From assembly GCA_029263415.1 (NCBI GenBank), contig JAJCXN010000008.1, forward strand, positions 80,075-144,074: a DNA stretch of 64,000 nt, written 5' to 3'. This document shows positions 11,001 through 20,863 of the stretch, piece by piece; position 1 is the first letter of the stretch; every line of letters starts with the position of its first letter. Source of the DNA: Acidobacteriota bacterium. Lineage in GTDB: Bacteria; Acidobacteriota; Thermoanaerobaculia; Multivoradales; Multivoraceae. The translations under genes and the position numbers were made by a program. The notes beneath the pieces are model-generated. The model did not search any database. It saw only the letters and a list, made by a program, of their open reading frames with translations, and was not told the DNA's origin.

Positions 11001-11541
11001 AGAGATCAACGCCACCCAGCAGTCCCTTGTTCTTGGTATCAAGGCCCTCTGGCGCACTGACACCTGGCATGAGCTGGGCAAGCTGCACAAAGTTGCGACC
11101 GTTTAGCGGCAGTTCGCGGACCTGGTCTCCAGTGATAACCCCGGCCACTTCGCCACCGACGGTCTCCAAGGAGACCGCGTCGGCGCTGACAGTGACGACA
11201 TCTACGAGAGTGCCCACGTCCATGGCGAAACTCATCGAGCGATTATCCGCTACGTTGAGCACAACCCCTTCGATCTCCTTGCTCTGGAAGCCATCCAGCG
11301 ACGCTGAAAGATCGTAGGTCCCAACCACCAAGTTGGGGAAGCTGAAAGCACCGTTGCTTCCAGTGATAGCAGTCCGTTCGAAGCCATTCTTGGCATTGTT
11401 GATCACGACCGTTACGCCCGGAAGGGCCTGGCCATCGGGACTCGTCACGGTGCCCTGCAAGCTCGCCAACGTTCGCTGGGAAAAAACTGCAACTGGGACG
11501 ACCAAGACGAGAAGGAATAGCACGAGACTTCGTGTGCGCAT
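8095..11541 (-). CDS. Oar-like TonB-dependent outer-membrane receptor
   Basis: About 1148 aa. The start is ATG 11541 (GAGGA 10 nt upstream). An in-frame TTG lies 6 nt earlier. Order of parts: signal peptide (to about residue 23), a carboxypeptidase-regulatory-like beta-sandwich (TVTSPDGQALPGVTVVI), a plug domain (ELPLNGRNFVQLAQLMPGV) and a long beta-barrel rich in aromatic and Asn residues. It ends in GLRLIF with a terminal Phe, as in outer-membrane barrels. Such receptors import oligosaccharides or other large ligands in Acidobacteriota and Bacteroidota. The ligand here is inferred to be a glucoside from the neighbouring GH3 gene. The palindrome 83 bp upstream makes LacI control likely. Confidence 0.9.
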   Translation of the reverse strand: MRTRSLVLFLLVLVVPVAVFSQRTLASLQGTVTSPDGQALPGVTVVINNAKNGFERTAITGSNGAFSFPNLVVGTYDLSASLDGFQSKEIEGVVLNVADNRSMSFAMDVGTLVDVVTVSADAVSLETVGGEVAGVITGDQVRELPLNGRNFVQLAQLMPGVSAPEGLDTKNKGLLGGVDLSVSGGSTTSNLWSVDGANNNDVGSNRTILVYPAAESIEQFKIHRNSYGAEFGQSGGAQINLVTKSGTNRFHGSAFYFNRDASLSETNYFLEQANLAKEPLKRDDFGFTLGGPVVRDKLHFFWSEEWNDEARGVVRTGFVPTAAERVGDFSGARIAGCSPAIPVDPLTGQPFPGNQIPADRLSDAGLAYLNLFPQPNVNPTGGSCNNYVDAPATPIEWRQDSLRLDATPNDRTQVMLRYTQDSWENGSPNAGASNGLWGDDPFPVVDSSWDQPARSVVTQLTNTLGANSVNSLRFSYSGNEIDIARGGTNPGLNGEINSLIPTVFGGKTGGADRSHPVFWGGQGYQALWNIAPWQNKQDLLVLKNDYEQVFGDHWLRAGILYGEGKKDEFIGGASAFESPQFWGAAGINGWGATSGNVLADFLIDDMTFGFSENSFEPFPELEWTDIELYVADSWSITDRVTLDYGIRYSRYELPSAADSRITSFDPASFDPALGNDPCNGLLEVPGTSGCQAAGFLGGRPGPNSALVETDDDNFAPRLGLAWDLKGDGRTVVRAGAGQFFQRERVNVILEMAGNPPYAFSQSGIRKLDDANEPCGGCFSVGAGAPRNGFDKNAETPYNLQYNLSWEQRIGRNSSFEVGYVGSRGKHLMRRSDINYVSTGDGDGNGVSDRLDYIRAGANNPGRFRQYSVFGDATILYWENNGSSEYHSLQTQFRSTFGRGSQFQASYTYANFKADDPLNDSGAGTFAGQVIDPENSRLDWGYAGLHRDHVFNASLVLNLPTLDNKGGFVRGLFGNWEIASIVNYASGQALNVTVGGAPGLGGGVSGTGFANNQRPNRVPGQPCKASGGPGEQWLNPNAFTLDGFQLGSIGDYERGSCEGPEFFQVDLSFYKNIRVTDSVRMQVRFEVFNVFNRDNFIAVDTALNPSSITLDAPVDQATTITGFTPSGSFGRAIATRDPRQVQLGLRLIF

Positions 11542-11898
11542 GAGCAACGTTCCTCACTTTCTAAATGGATGCCTTGCGGCGTGTGGCAAGCTGACGAGGT
11601 CATAAGCGGCCAGCGGACTTGCCTTACTAAAACGTTTTAGTAAACTTACCACGCTCCCAACAAAGCCGTCAAGCAGCACCTTCTTGATTTCTTCACGAGG
11701 AGAATGCTTCACAGAGCGAAAGTCACGAGTTTCAACTCGTTTCCTAGGGAATCACTGGTGCCCAGGACTCTCCAATTCTCTTCACCCGATCTCGATCGCC
11801 TGTATCCTTCAGATTCTTTCAGCATCCTTTCGCGCCGCTCGAAGGCAACTTCGCCGACATAAACGGCAGCGCATCCTCACTTCATAGGCACTCTCATT
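11542..11898. other. Divergent regulatory region between the TonB receptor and lacI
   Basis: This 357-bp gap holds no convincing gene. It contains the 20-bp palindrome at 11624-11643 and must hold the promoters of both divergent genes. I could not assign a -35/-10 pair with confidence. Confidence 0.6.
11624..11643. promoter_or_regulatory. 20-bp palindromic LacI operator
   Basis: TTACTAAAACGTTTTAGTAA is a perfect 20-bp palindrome with a central CG, the classic LacI/GalR operator layout. It lies 83 bp before the TonB-receptor ATG and about 255 bp before lacI. Its 14-bp core is identical to the site at 113-126. Binding by the adjacent LacI protein, and autoregulation, are inferences. Confidence 0.8.
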
Positions 11899-13008
11899 TT
11901 GGTAGCCGACAAACGAACAGCCCGATTGCCCAAAGCCCGCACCAAGGCCCAGCCCGTCCGCCTGAAGGATGTCGCTCAATTTCTCGGCGTCTCCCCCGCA
12001 ACCGTCTCGCTAATTCTTAACCGGGCCCCCGCCGCAGCGGCCATACCGGAAGAGACCCATCGACGCGTCCGCGCCGCCGCCAAGAGCCTTGGCTATCGCC
12101 CGAACCAACTCGCGCGCTCGCTGCGAAGCAACCGTACGCAGACCATCGGCGTGTTGGTCCCGGAGATTTCAGAGGGCTACGAGGCCGCGGTCCTAGCGGG
12201 CATCGAGGAACAGCTACACAAAGAGAACTACTTCTACTTCGTAGCCAGTCATACCTCAGACCCAGAACGGATGCGCTTCGCCCTGCAGACCTTCGAAGAC
12301 CGTCAGGTCGAGGGCCTCATTCTCGCCAATACCAATCTGCCGAGCGACACCAACGTGCCGACGGTAAGGATTTCTGGAGATGCCAAGCGCACCGTTGGTG
12401 CTTCCGTCGTCCTGGACCACGACCATGCTGCCAAGCTCGCACTCGATCACCTCTGGCAGCTAGGCCACCGAGATGTAGCTTTCTTCCGAGGCCCTGTAGA
12501 TAGTGCCGATTCGGGTGTGCGCTGGAAAGCAATCGTCCGCTACGCACGCACTCTCGGCCTACCCATTCGGGAGAATCTGGTCAGACGTCTAGGCGAACTC
12601 AAGAGCGATCATAGCGGCGCCGCTAGAGAACATTTCCGGGATGTCGAAGTCGGCTATGCCGAGGGATATGAGTGCGCAGCTGATTTGTTGAGCTCGCTAG
12701 TTCCCTTCACGGCGCTGTTTTCCTTCAACGATCTTTCCGCGATTGGCGCCGCAAGAGCATTCGCAGAGTCCAACCGCTATGTTCCACAAGACATCTCGCT
12801 GGTGGGATTCGACGACATCTTAAGCGCGTCGTTCCATACGCCTCCCTTGACTACGGTGCGGCAGCCCCTTCGCGAAATGGGTCGACTCGCTGCCAAAACA
12901 CTGCTCGCTGCAGTCCGCGGGGAGCAGGAAGCTGAGGCGGGAGCCCAAACGGTGGAACCCCAACTCATGATCCGAAGATCCACCGCAACCCCCCTACGAA
13001 GGCTGTAG
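11899..13008 (+). CDS. LacI-family transcriptional regulator
   Basis: This 369-aa protein starts at TTG. The N-terminal helix-turn-helix and hinge helix cover about residues 20-76 (RLKDVAQFLGVSPATVSLIL, then GYRPNQLARSLR). The rest is a periplasmic-binding-like effector domain (TIGVLVPEISEGY, NDLSAIGAARAF, ISLVGFDDI, LTTVRQP). It heads a plus-strand unit that runs through TPR, CRTAC1, edd, eda and zwf, and is divergent from the glucoside uptake genes. Two copies of one palindrome in the window are its likely targets. The inducer is probably glucose or a derivative, which cannot be seen from sequence. Confidence 0.93.
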   Translation: MVADKRTARLPKARTKAQPVRLKDVAQFLGVSPATVSLILNRAPAAAAIPEETHRRVRAAAKSLGYRPNQLARSLRSNRTQTIGVLVPEISEGYEAAVLAGIEEQLHKENYFYFVASHTSDPERMRFALQTFEDRQVEGLILANTNLPSDTNVPTVRISGDAKRTVGASVVLDHDHAAKLALDHLWQLGHRDVAFFRGPVDSADSGVRWKAIVRYARTLGLPIRENLVRRLGELKSDHSGAAREHFRDVEVGYAEGYECAADLLSSLVPFTALFSFNDLSAIGAARAFAESNRYVPQDISLVGFDDILSASFHTPPLTTVRQPLREMGRLAAKTLLAAVRGEQEAEAGAQTVEPQLMIRRSTATPLRRL

Positions 13009-13010
13009 GT

Positions 13011-15371
13011 ATGGTGCACAGCAAAATCACACAGCCCCCCCTTGCGGGACTGAACGTCACTATCCTCAGCCTCCTCTTCGCGTTTGCTGCGGCTGCGTAC
13101 GGAGCCAGCCCCAACCCGAGAACAGACTCTGGGCGTCCGGAACGCCTCGCCCTAGGGCTCATTCTCCAAGGAGAGCGAGCGCTCGCCGCCGGCGAACTTG
13201 ACCTCGGCGAAAGCCTGCTCAGGGAAGGACTTCTCGAAGCCTGGTTGGTACGCGCCGCGATGGCCAGCTCTCTAGATGAAACCCAGACCGCTGAGCGAAG
13301 TTACCAAGCCGCGCTGAGGATCTCCGCGGAGGAAAGGCGACCCCTCCTCGGGACTGCGCTGGTCGCTTTCGAGAAGGGTCAGCTCGAAACTGCAAACCTG
13401 ACACTCCGCCGGGTCCTCGAGCGCTCCCCCACCGACCTGATCGCTAAGCGGTGGATCGCGCACGTCCTGGCAGCGGAGGGCCACGAAGAAGAAGCTGTTC
13501 AAGAGCTTCGGGAGCTAGTTAACACCAGCAAGGCTGCGGATGAGGCACCTGAGCCTTCACAAACCACCGTGGAATTGATGTTCACCCTAGGCACCGGGCT
13601 TCTGCGCACAGGCGAGGTGTCAGAGGCGATCACGCTCTTTGAAGAGCTAACCCTAAAGGACCCTCGAGCAGAAACATACGTACTAGTAGGCCGTACCTTG
13701 CGTGATTTCAGGCAGCTCGAGCCTGCTCGCGCAATGCTCGAACGGGCCCTCGCCATTGACCCTGAGGCTGCACGAGCCAATTTCTACCTGGCCTCGGTGG
13801 AGCTGCTGATCGATGGCCCGCAGGCCAACCAGAAAGCGATCACGGCGTACCGAAGGGAGCTTCGGAACACGCCCGACGAACCTTGGCTCAACTTCCATCT
13901 TGGGATTGTGTTGATGGAAACCCGCCTCTACCAGGAAGCGGCTGACGCCTTGGAGCGCGCCGTCAAACCTCCATCGCCGAGTGTCGGCGCGTTGCACGTC
14001 TATGGCACGGTTTTGGTGAGGCTCAGTCGGGACCAAGAAGCGGTCGAAACCCTCGGCCGGGCTCTCGCATCTGCGCGTTCAGAGGGCTCCGCGCCGGAGC
14101 AGCTCTCAAGCATCCGTTATCAACTCGGTTTAGCTCATCGCAATCTCGGCAACCAAGCCTCGGCAACTGAGCACTTCAACGCCGCCAAACAATCGAGTGC
14201 GCAACAAGTTTCGAGCGCCCGCTCGCAACTAACCCTCTATCTCGACGACTCGTCCTCCGCTGACTTGACCGACCAAAACCGCGATCGCTCACTTGTTCTT
14301 GGCGCGATGCAGGCGCCCCGTTACCCCGCCACAGATCCTGACTCGCTCCGATTGGCGGCCGCCGCCCTCGACCGCCGCATGGGCAGTGCCTACTACAACC
14401 TGGGCCTACTTCTCTTGCAGAAGGACGAGGCCGCCAGGGCCGCGGATCTCTTCGAGATTGCCACCCAAACTTCTCCAGAAACTCAGTACGTTCATGCGCT
14501 TTCGGTAGCGCAATTTCGTGCGGGCAACTATCGCGAGGCGGTGACCGGTCTGGAACGGGCCTTGGCATCCACGAGCGGAACCGCGAGCTTAGCGTTCGAC
14601 CCGATGGAGGCGCGGCGGATGTTGGCCGTTGCTCAGATGCAGAGCGGGCAGTTCGACGTGGCGGCGGATCTCTTGCTTTCTGATCCGGCCACTGGCAACG
14701 ATCCCAATCTCCAGTACGTGCTGGGTACAGCCCTGATCCGCGGTGGCCGCCGCGAGCAGGCGGCCCTGCTCCTAGATAGCCTGGTCGCCCGTCACGAAGG
14801 CTGGGCACCTTTGCAAGTCTTACTCGGCCAGGCAAAGGCCCAGACTGGTGACTTCGAGGCTGCAGTCGAACATCTCGAGAAGGCCCTCGAGCTCAACCCT
14901 GATGTCCAGGACGCCCATTCCGGACTCGGCATGATCGCCCTGCGTGAAGGACGACTTGAGCAGGCCGAACAGCACTACCTCGCCGAACTCGAACGTCAGC
15001 CAAACTCACTCGAACTAGAGTACCTCCTAGCAAACGTGCTCGAACGGTCGCAGCAACTCGAGCGCGCATCGAACCTTCTTTTCGGAGTCTTGCGCCGCGA
15101 CCCAGAACACGCCAACGCGCGATATCTCCTGGGCAAGATCCAGCTCGCCCGCGGCCTCCTCGTGGAGGCAGCGCAACATCTGGCAACCGCAGTCCAACTG
15201 GCGCCCGGCAACTACAACGCGCACTATCAGCTGGGCATCTGTTTGCAGCGGCTGGGAAGAGCGGATGAATCTAGTGCAGCGTTCGCTGAGTACCGACGGC
15301 TCAAGGCCACCAATGGCGATAGTCCCCAAGCAGATCCGCTATCGAACCCGCAACTAGAGCCGCTCCCATGA
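13011..15371 (+). CDS. Large exported TPR-repeat protein
   Basis: This 786-aa protein starts 2 nt after the lacI stop. A hydrophobic segment near residues 15-32 (NVTILSLLFAFAAAAYG) looks like a signal peptide or anchor. Nearly all the rest is tetratricopeptide repeats, for example around FYLASVELL, YYNLGLLLL, HSGLGMIALREGRLEQAEQHY and AHYQLGICLQRLG. No enzymatic motif is visible. The next two genes encode a TPR lipoprotein and a CRTAC1 protein, so an assembly role in a periplasmic or outer-membrane complex is possible. The substrate or partner is unknown. Confidence 0.85.
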   Translation: MVHSKITQPPLAGLNVTILSLLFAFAAAAYGASPNPRTDSGRPERLALGLILQGERALAAGELDLGESLLREGLLEAWLVRAAMASSLDETQTAERSYQAALRISAEERRPLLGTALVAFEKGQLETANLTLRRVLERSPTDLIAKRWIAHVLAAEGHEEEAVQELRELVNTSKAADEAPEPSQTTVELMFTLGTGLLRTGEVSEAITLFEELTLKDPRAETYVLVGRTLRDFRQLEPARAMLERALAIDPEAARANFYLASVELLIDGPQANQKAITAYRRELRNTPDEPWLNFHLGIVLMETRLYQEAADALERAVKPPSPSVGALHVYGTVLVRLSRDQEAVETLGRALASARSEGSAPEQLSSIRYQLGLAHRNLGNQASATEHFNAAKQSSAQQVSSARSQLTLYLDDSSSADLTDQNRDRSLVLGAMQAPRYPATDPDSLRLAAAALDRRMGSAYYNLGLLLLQKDEAARAADLFEIATQTSPETQYVHALSVAQFRAGNYREAVTGLERALASTSGTASLAFDPMEARRMLAVAQMQSGQFDVAADLLLSDPATGNDPNLQYVLGTALIRGGRREQAALLLDSLVARHEGWAPLQVLLGQAKAQTGDFEAAVEHLEKALELNPDVQDAHSGLGMIALREGRLEQAEQHYLAELERQPNSLELEYLLANVLERSQQLERASNLLFGVLRRDPEHANARYLLGKIQLARGLLVEAAQHLATAVQLAPGNYNAHYQLGICLQRLGRADESSAAFAEYRRLKATNGDSPQADPLSNPQLEPLP

Positions 15372-16351
15372 CTATGCGGACTCCCAGATCCACCGAACCA
15401 TCGTTGACTAACCCAGAAAGTTCAAAAGTCAGGAAACCGCAACTTGCTTTGCTGCTCGTATGCGCTCTCCTAGGTGGAGCGTGTGCCTCAACACTCTCCG
15501 CAGCAACTTCAGCCGGAAGGCTCCTGCTGAGTAATGCTCTAATGAATCAAGGCCAGGATGATATCGAGCCTGTTCCTCGCATTAAGGAACGACTTGCCGC
15601 CGCCGAGCGCGCTGCCTCTGAGGGAGACTTCGACCGGGCGGAAAGCTTGTTGCAACCGCTCCATTCCCTGGCGCCAAACGCGGAGCGCGTGCTGCTGCTA
15701 AGCGCTCGTATCGCCCTGGCCCGAACCGAGCCTGCCTCGGCGCTGCTACCCCTTCAGGCCCTCCAGCGCATGCACCCGTCCGTGGCCGAATACTCCTATC
15801 TCCTGGGAGTAGCGCGCCTCGCCCTGAGTGACCTGCAAAACGCGGAGGTGGCTCTACGGCGCGCCATCGAGCTTGCTCCCAAAAATCACCTTGCCTGGGC
15901 TGGTCTCGGCCTCAGTCTCAACGGTCTCGACCGTCATCAGGAGGCCCGAGCCGTCCTCGGCGAGGCCTTGCGATTGCGTCCGGAGAGCATCGAAGCACGA
16001 GCCGCGATGAGCGAGTCCCTAGAAGGGTCAGGTGAACTGGACGCCGCTGAACAAGAAGCCACGGCTGCCCTCACGGGAAATCCAGAACATGCAAAAGCGC
16101 TGCTGGTTCTCGGCATGGTACGGATGAAGCAGGGACTCTTCGCCGAAGCAAAGGACTTTCTCTTGCGCAGCCTCGAGTCCAGCGATACACCTGGCAAAGC
16201 CCACTACCAATTGAGTCTCGCGTACACACGGCTCGGCGATCGCGAGTCATCCTCCCAGCACTACCAGCTGTACAAACAGTCACAGGACGCTATGGAAGAA
16301 CGTATTCTCACGCTGCGTGGCCAAGTACCCGGAGGTAGCTCTTCGCCATGA
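15368..16351 (+). CDS. TPR-repeat lipoprotein
   Basis: This 327-aa protein has its start codon overlapping the previous stop by 4 nt (ATGA), so translation is probably coupled. The N-terminus has a hydrophobic run ending in the lipobox LLGGAC (Cys near residue 39), predicting a lipid-anchored protein. TPR units follow from about residue 75 (for example DFDRAESLLQPL, HLAWAGLGLSLNGLDRHQEA, AKALLVLGMVRMKQGLFAEA). It has no catalytic motif. Its place between a large TPR protein and a CRTAC1 protein argues for one shared extracytoplasmic complex. Confidence 0.85.
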   Translation: MTMRTPRSTEPSLTNPESSKVRKPQLALLLVCALLGGACASTLSAATSAGRLLLSNALMNQGQDDIEPVPRIKERLAAAERAASEGDFDRAESLLQPLHSLAPNAERVLLLSARIALARTEPASALLPLQALQRMHPSVAEYSYLLGVARLALSDLQNAEVALRRAIELAPKNHLAWAGLGLSLNGLDRHQEARAVLGEALRLRPESIEARAAMSESLEGSGELDAAEQEATAALTGNPEHAKALLVLGMVRMKQGLFAEAKDFLLRSLESSDTPGKAHYQLSLAYTRLGDRESSSQHYQLYKQSQDAMEERILTLRGQVPGGSSSP

Positions 16352-18171
16352 TCAAAAAACGTCGAACTCGACGACTTGCATCGAGTTCACTCGCTGCCGC
16401 GACCATCGCCATCGTCCTTTTGGCTCCCAGCCTTGCAGGGGCACAAACTACAGCCAACGCCACAGAATCAGCTGGAATCAGGTCTGCGCCGCTGCCGATT
16501 TTTGTCGATGTGGCCGATCGCTGGGGTATCGATTTCCAGCAACGCTCGGCTCCGGAGAAGAAGTACATCGTCGAATCCATGAGCGGCGGCGTTGCCCTAG
16601 TCGATATCGACAACGATGGGCTCCTAGACATTTATCTGGTCAACTCGCTGACCGTCGATTCTGCGAAGAATCCTCAGGCAGCATCGAGCGCACTGTTTCA
16701 TAACCGCGGAAGCGGAAAGTTCGAGCGACTGCCCGACACTGCCGGTGTCGACTATCCGGGCTGGGGAGTCGGGGTGTGCGTTGGCGACGCTGACGGCGAC
16801 GGCCACGACGACATCTACGTGACCGGCGTGGAGCAAAGCCGCCTGTTTCGCAATCGCGGCGATTTATCCTTCGAAGATGCAACCAAGAGTTCCGGAGTCT
16901 CGGTCAATGGCTGGTCCACCGGCTGCGGATTCGCCGACCCCGACCGTGATGGCGACCTCGACCTTTTCGTCAGCCGCTATGTCGAAATTGATCTCGACGA
17001 CCTGCCGGAGTTCGGCAAGGACAAGACGTGTCAGTACCGGGGCGTCTCGGTCCAGTGCGGCCCGCGAGGACTTCCTGGGCTGTCGGATGTTTTCTACCGT
17101 AACCGAGGTGACGGTACCTTCGAGGATGCCGGAAAGGAAGTGGGGATCCTGGATGCCGACGGCTACTTTGGATTGGGCATCGCCTGGTTCGACGCCAACG
17201 ACGACGGCTGGATCGATCTTTACGTGGCCAACGACGCGACCCCGAACTTCTTGTTCCTGAATCAGAAAAACGGAACGTTCCTTGAGGAGGCCTTTCCGAT
17301 GGGGGTCGCGGTGAGCGAGGACGGAGGTGAGCAGGGCGGAATGGGCGTCGCCGTCGGCGATCTCGGCAACCGTGCAAAGCTCGACCTATTCGTCTCGAAC
17401 TTTGCCGAGGAATACAACGCGGTCTATCAGAACAAGATCGACTTTCTAGTCGACATCTCGTTCGCTTCGGGATCTGGGGCAGCAAGTTTGCCCTACGTCG
17501 GATGGGGTTCGGCCTTTCTTGACGCCGACAACGACACCTGGCTCGATCTACTGGTCGTCAACGGTCACGTCTACCCGCAGCTCGACCGATCCAAGTTGGG
17601 AGCCTCGGCGCCGTATCGGCAGCGCCGGCTCTTCTATCGCAACCAGGGGGGCAAGCTCACCGAGGTGGGTGAACAGATGGGCCCGGCTTTCAACGTGCCT
17701 CGCGTTTCCCGCGGCCTCGCCATCGGTGACCTCGACAACGACGGCCGACAGGACGTAGTGATCAACGATCTCGACGGCAAGGCACAAGTGCTGCACAACC
17801 GAAGCGCCGCCAGCAACTGGTTAACGGTAATTCTTCAGCAGCCAGGGCCCAATCATCGCGCCCTGGGAGCCAAGGTCACCGCGACCTGGACAAGCAAAAC
17901 CGCCGGTTCCGATACAGAAGCCAAGAAGGATGCTGCGGGCACCTCGCAGACCAGCAGTGCCAGGATCGTGCAAAGCGGAACCTCGTACCTTTCCCAATCA
18001 GATTTTCGAGTGCACTTCGGACTGGGCCAGGCAACGCAAGTCGATCGTTTGGTGGTCCGCTGGCCAGACGGCGAGGAGACTGTGCACGAAAACCTCGCTG
18101 CCAACCAATTCTTCGAGCTGGACCGGAGCCAGACGTCTGCCAGCGCCACGATCCCAAGGGGAGGATCATGA
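16348..18171 (+). CDS. CRTAC1-family protein (FG-GAP/VCBS repeats, ASPIC/UnbV domain)
   Basis: This 607-aa protein overlaps the preceding gene by 4 nt. It has a signal peptide (ending near GAQTT, residue 33). Calcium-loop-like FG-GAP/VCBS repeats follow, seen as [53 protein letters not shown] and [14 protein letters not shown], typical of an integrin-like beta-propeller. The C-terminus is an ASPIC/UnbV domain ([12 protein letters not shown]). The family is frequent in Acidobacteriota and is secreted or periplasmic, but its biochemical role is not settled. Its position directly before edd is notable. Confidence 0.9.
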   Translation: MIKKRRTRRLASSSLAAATIAIVLLAPSLAGAQTTANATESAGIRSAPLPIFVDVADRWGIDFQQRSAPEKKYIVESMSGGVALVDIDNDGLLDIYLVNSLTVDSAKNPQAASSALFHNRGSGKFERLPDTAGVDYPGWGVGVCVGDADGDGHDDIYVTGVEQSRLFRNRGDLSFEDATKSSGVSVNGWSTGCGFADPDRDGDLDLFVSRYVEIDLDDLPEFGKDKTCQYRGVSVQCGPRGLPGLSDVFYRNRGDGTFEDAGKEVGILDADGYFGLGIAWFDANDDGWIDLYVANDATPNFLFLNQKNGTFLEEAFPMGVAVSEDGGEQGGMGVAVGDLGNRAKLDLFVSNFAEEYNAVYQNKIDFLVDISFASGSGAASLPYVGWGSAFLDADNDTWLDLLVVNGHVYPQLDRSKLGASAPYRQRRLFYRNQGGKLTEVGEQMGPAFNVPRVSRGLAIGDLDNDGRQDVVINDLDGKAQVLHNRSAASNWLTVILQQPGPNHRALGAKVTATWTSKTAGSDTEAKKDAAGTSQTSSARIVQSGTSYLSQSDFRVHFGLGQATQVDRLVVRWPDGEETVHENLAANQFFELDRSQTSASATIPRGGS

Positions 18172-20183
18172 GCCGAACAGCACCGGATAGCGACGCCACA
18201 CAAGCGACCGTCCAGCGGGTCACGGAGCGCATCATCGACCGCTCCGCGCCTACCCGCAAGGCCTACCTCGAACGAATGCGACGAGCACAAGAAGCGCCCC
18301 GCCCGGAACGTTCACGCCACGACTGCTCAAACCTCGCTCATGGGCTTGCCGCCTGTAGCGCCGAGGACAAGTCCACCTTGCGCGGCGACGCGCCCAACAT
18401 CGGCATCGTGACGGCCTACAACGACATGCTCTCGGCTCACCAGCCGTATGCGTCCTACCCAGATCAGATCAAGCAAGCCGTCGCAGAAGTTGGAGCTGTG
18501 GCCCAGGTAGCCGGTGGAGTCCCTGCGATGTGCGATGGGGTGACTCAGGGTCGGGCCGGTATGGAGCTGTCCCTGTTCAGCCGCGACATCATTGCACTCT
18601 CCACCGCAATCGCAATGAGCCACGAGATGTTCGATGCCGCGGTGTGTTTCGGCATCTGCGACAAGATCGTCCCAGGCGAGTTGATCGGCGCACTGTCCTT
18701 CGGCCACCTCCCTTTCATCTGGGTCCCGGCGGGACCAATGCCGTCGGGCCTTTCTAACAAGGAAAAGGCAAGTATTCGGCAACGCTTTGCCACCGGTGAC
18801 ATCACTCGCGAGGAGCTGCTCGATGCCGAATCGGCGGCATACCACTCACCTGGTACTTGCACTTTCTACGGCACCGCGAACAGCAACCAGATGTTCATGG
18901 AGGTGCTTGGTCTACAGCTTCCAGGCAGTTCCTTCGTCAATCCAGACACAGCCCTGCGCACCGGGCTCACTCGCGCAGCGGCTCACCGCGCAGTTCTCCT
19001 CGCGGAGGCCGCAGGGCGAGCCAACTCAGAAGCTTCAACCGGCCTTCTCGGCCAGGTGGTCAGTGAGCGAGCCATGGTCAACGCGATTGTAGGGCTGCTC
19101 GCAACTGGAGGTTCCACCAACCACACAATTCATCTGGTCGCGATCGCTCGCGCCGCTGGCGTCTTGATCGATTGGAATGACTTTGATGAGCTTTCCAGCG
19201 TCACTCCCCTACTGACCCGGATTTATCCAAACGGCATAGCGGACGTCAATCACTTTCATCGCGCAGGCGGCATGGCATGCCTGATCGGCGAACTTCTCGA
19301 CGCGGGGCTACTGCACGATTCGGTCGAGACGATCATGGGACCCGGCCTGGATGCTTACACTCGGTCGCCCGAGCTAATTCCCCAGCCCAACGACGAGAAA
19401 TCTAACGCCGAGGAAGACGAGCGAAGCCTTGACCTGGTGTGGACAGACGTGGATCGTCAGAGTTCCGATTCGATGATTTTGCGCCCTCACACCAAACCGT
19501 TTCGCGGAGACGGGGGTCTCCGGGTCCTCGAGGGCAACCTCGGTCGAGCCATTCTAAAGACCTCGTCGATTCCCGACGACCGGTATTCGATCCAGGCACA
19601 AGCGCGAGTCTTCGACGATCAAAGTGAAGTCCAGAAAGCCTTCGACGCAGGCGAGCTTGACCGAGACGTTGTGGTTGTCGTGCGATTCCAGGGCCCTCAA
19701 GCGAATGGCATGCCGGAACTTCACAAACTGATGCCCCCCCTAGGGGTCCTACAAGATCGAGGCTTCCGAGTGTCCCTGCTCACCGACGGACGGCTGTCCG
19801 GAGCATCCGGCAAGGTCCCAGCCGCACTACACGTAGTCCCGGAAGCCGCGAACGGAGGTCTGCTGGCCCGCCTGAACGATGGAGATGAGATCTTGGTCGA
19901 TGCTGCAGCCGGAAAGCTCGAAGTGCTAGTCGAATCAGAAGTGCTCAACAACCGCGAAGCGGCTAGCCAGCCAGCCGACCACCACAGCGCAGGAGTCGGA
20001 CGGGAGCTGTTCGCCGGAATGCGAGCCTTTAGTTCTGGTGCCGAACAAGGGGCATCGTCACTCGGTTGGATTCATCCCGAACTGGGGCACTCAGATGGTG
20101 CCATCGCGGCACAGACGGACGTGAGCTCAGATGACGGCTCGCTGAACTCGCCAGAGAAATCGCCGGATCGGAGCCTTCGATGA
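18168..20183 (+). CDS. edd: 6-phosphogluconate dehydratase
   Basis: This 671-aa enzyme of the IlvD/Edd family converts 6-phosphogluconate to 2-keto-3-deoxy-6-phosphogluconate in the Entner-Doudoroff pathway. Family signatures include [57 protein letters not shown] and [13 protein letters not shown]. The conserved Cys residues in these motifs would hold the Fe-S cluster. It starts at a 4-nt overlap with the CRTAC1 gene. The protein is longer than the usual roughly 600 aa because of a polar, low-complexity tail after about residue 625, downstream of the conserved GRELFAGMR region. Confidence 0.95.
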   Translation: MSRTAPDSDATQATVQRVTERIIDRSAPTRKAYLERMRRAQEAPRPERSRHDCSNLAHGLAACSAEDKSTLRGDAPNIGIVTAYNDMLSAHQPYASYPDQIKQAVAEVGAVAQVAGGVPAMCDGVTQGRAGMELSLFSRDIIALSTAIAMSHEMFDAAVCFGICDKIVPGELIGALSFGHLPFIWVPAGPMPSGLSNKEKASIRQRFATGDITREELLDAESAAYHSPGTCTFYGTANSNQMFMEVLGLQLPGSSFVNPDTALRTGLTRAAAHRAVLLAEAAGRANSEASTGLLGQVVSERAMVNAIVGLLATGGSTNHTIHLVAIARAAGVLIDWNDFDELSSVTPLLTRIYPNGIADVNHFHRAGGMACLIGELLDAGLLHDSVETIMGPGLDAYTRSPELIPQPNDEKSNAEEDERSLDLVWTDVDRQSSDSMILRPHTKPFRGDGGLRVLEGNLGRAILKTSSIPDDRYSIQAQARVFDDQSEVQKAFDAGELDRDVVVVVRFQGPQANGMPELHKLMPPLGVLQDRGFRVSLLTDGRLSGASGKVPAALHVVPEAANGGLLARLNDGDEILVDAAAGKLEVLVESEVLNNREAASQPADHHSAGVGRELFAGMRAFSSGAEQGASSLGWIHPELGHSDGAIAAQTDVSSDDGSLNSPEKSPDRSLR

Positions 20184-20863
20184 CCAAGGCACTCGGATAC
20201 TCGAACCTCCGAGCTACGCTTTCCGGTTCTCCGATCCTTCCCGTCCTGACCGTGGATCGTGCCGAGGACGCCGTGCCGCTAGCCACAGCTCTCAGTCGTG
20301 GCGGCGTCCGCGCGCTCGAGATCGTCTTACGTACTCCTTCTGCTCTGGACGCCATCCGAGCCGTGCACGAGGCCGAACTCGACATCGCCTTGGGTTTCGG
20401 TACGGTGCGATCCCTGAAGGATTTGGAGAGCGGATTTGCCGCTGGTGCCCGGTTCGCGGTCAGTCCCGGCCTCAATCCGGAACTCTCCGAAGTTGGTTCC
20501 CGGTACACCCTCGTTCCAGGCGTAGCGACCGCCGGCGAAGCGATGACTGCAGCAACCCAAGGCTTCCAACTATTGAAGCTGTTCCCAGCCTCCGCCTGCG
20601 GCGGCACAGCTCTTCTGCGCGCACTCCAGGGCCCCCTCCCTGACCTCGCCTTTTGCCCAACCGGAGGCATTAACGAAGGGAACTTCACCGACTACCTCAG
20701 TCTGCACAATGTCGTCTGCGTAGGTGGCTCGTGGCTCGCTCCCAAGACCGACATCGAACGCTCAGACTGGACCGCCATCGAAGAGCGCACTCGACGGACC
20801 TTAGCCGAACTCGGCTCCCAATCCCCCCACCGGTGTAGACCGATCCAAACGAGAAATCCCTGA
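20180..20863 (+). CDS. eda: KDPG aldolase
   Basis: This 227-aa class I aldolase splits 2-keto-3-deoxy-6-phosphogluconate into pyruvate and glyceraldehyde-3-phosphate. Key features are LEIVLRTP with the catalytic Glu at about residue 47, GFGTV near 72, VSPGLNP, and LLKLFPAS with the Schiff-base Lys at about residue 133. It overlaps edd by 4 nt and is followed by zwf with a 1-nt overlap, so edd-eda-zwf are almost certainly cotranscribed and translationally coupled. Confidence 0.95.
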   Translation: MTKALGYSNLRATLSGSPILPVLTVDRAEDAVPLATALSRGGVRALEIVLRTPSALDAIRAVHEAELDIALGFGTVRSLKDLESGFAAGARFAVSPGLNPELSEVGSRYTLVPGVATAGEAMTAATQGFQLLKLFPASACGGTALLRALQGPLPDLAFCPTGGINEGNFTDYLSLHNVVCVGGSWLAPKTDIERSDWTAIEERTRRTLAELGSQSPHRCRPIQTRNP

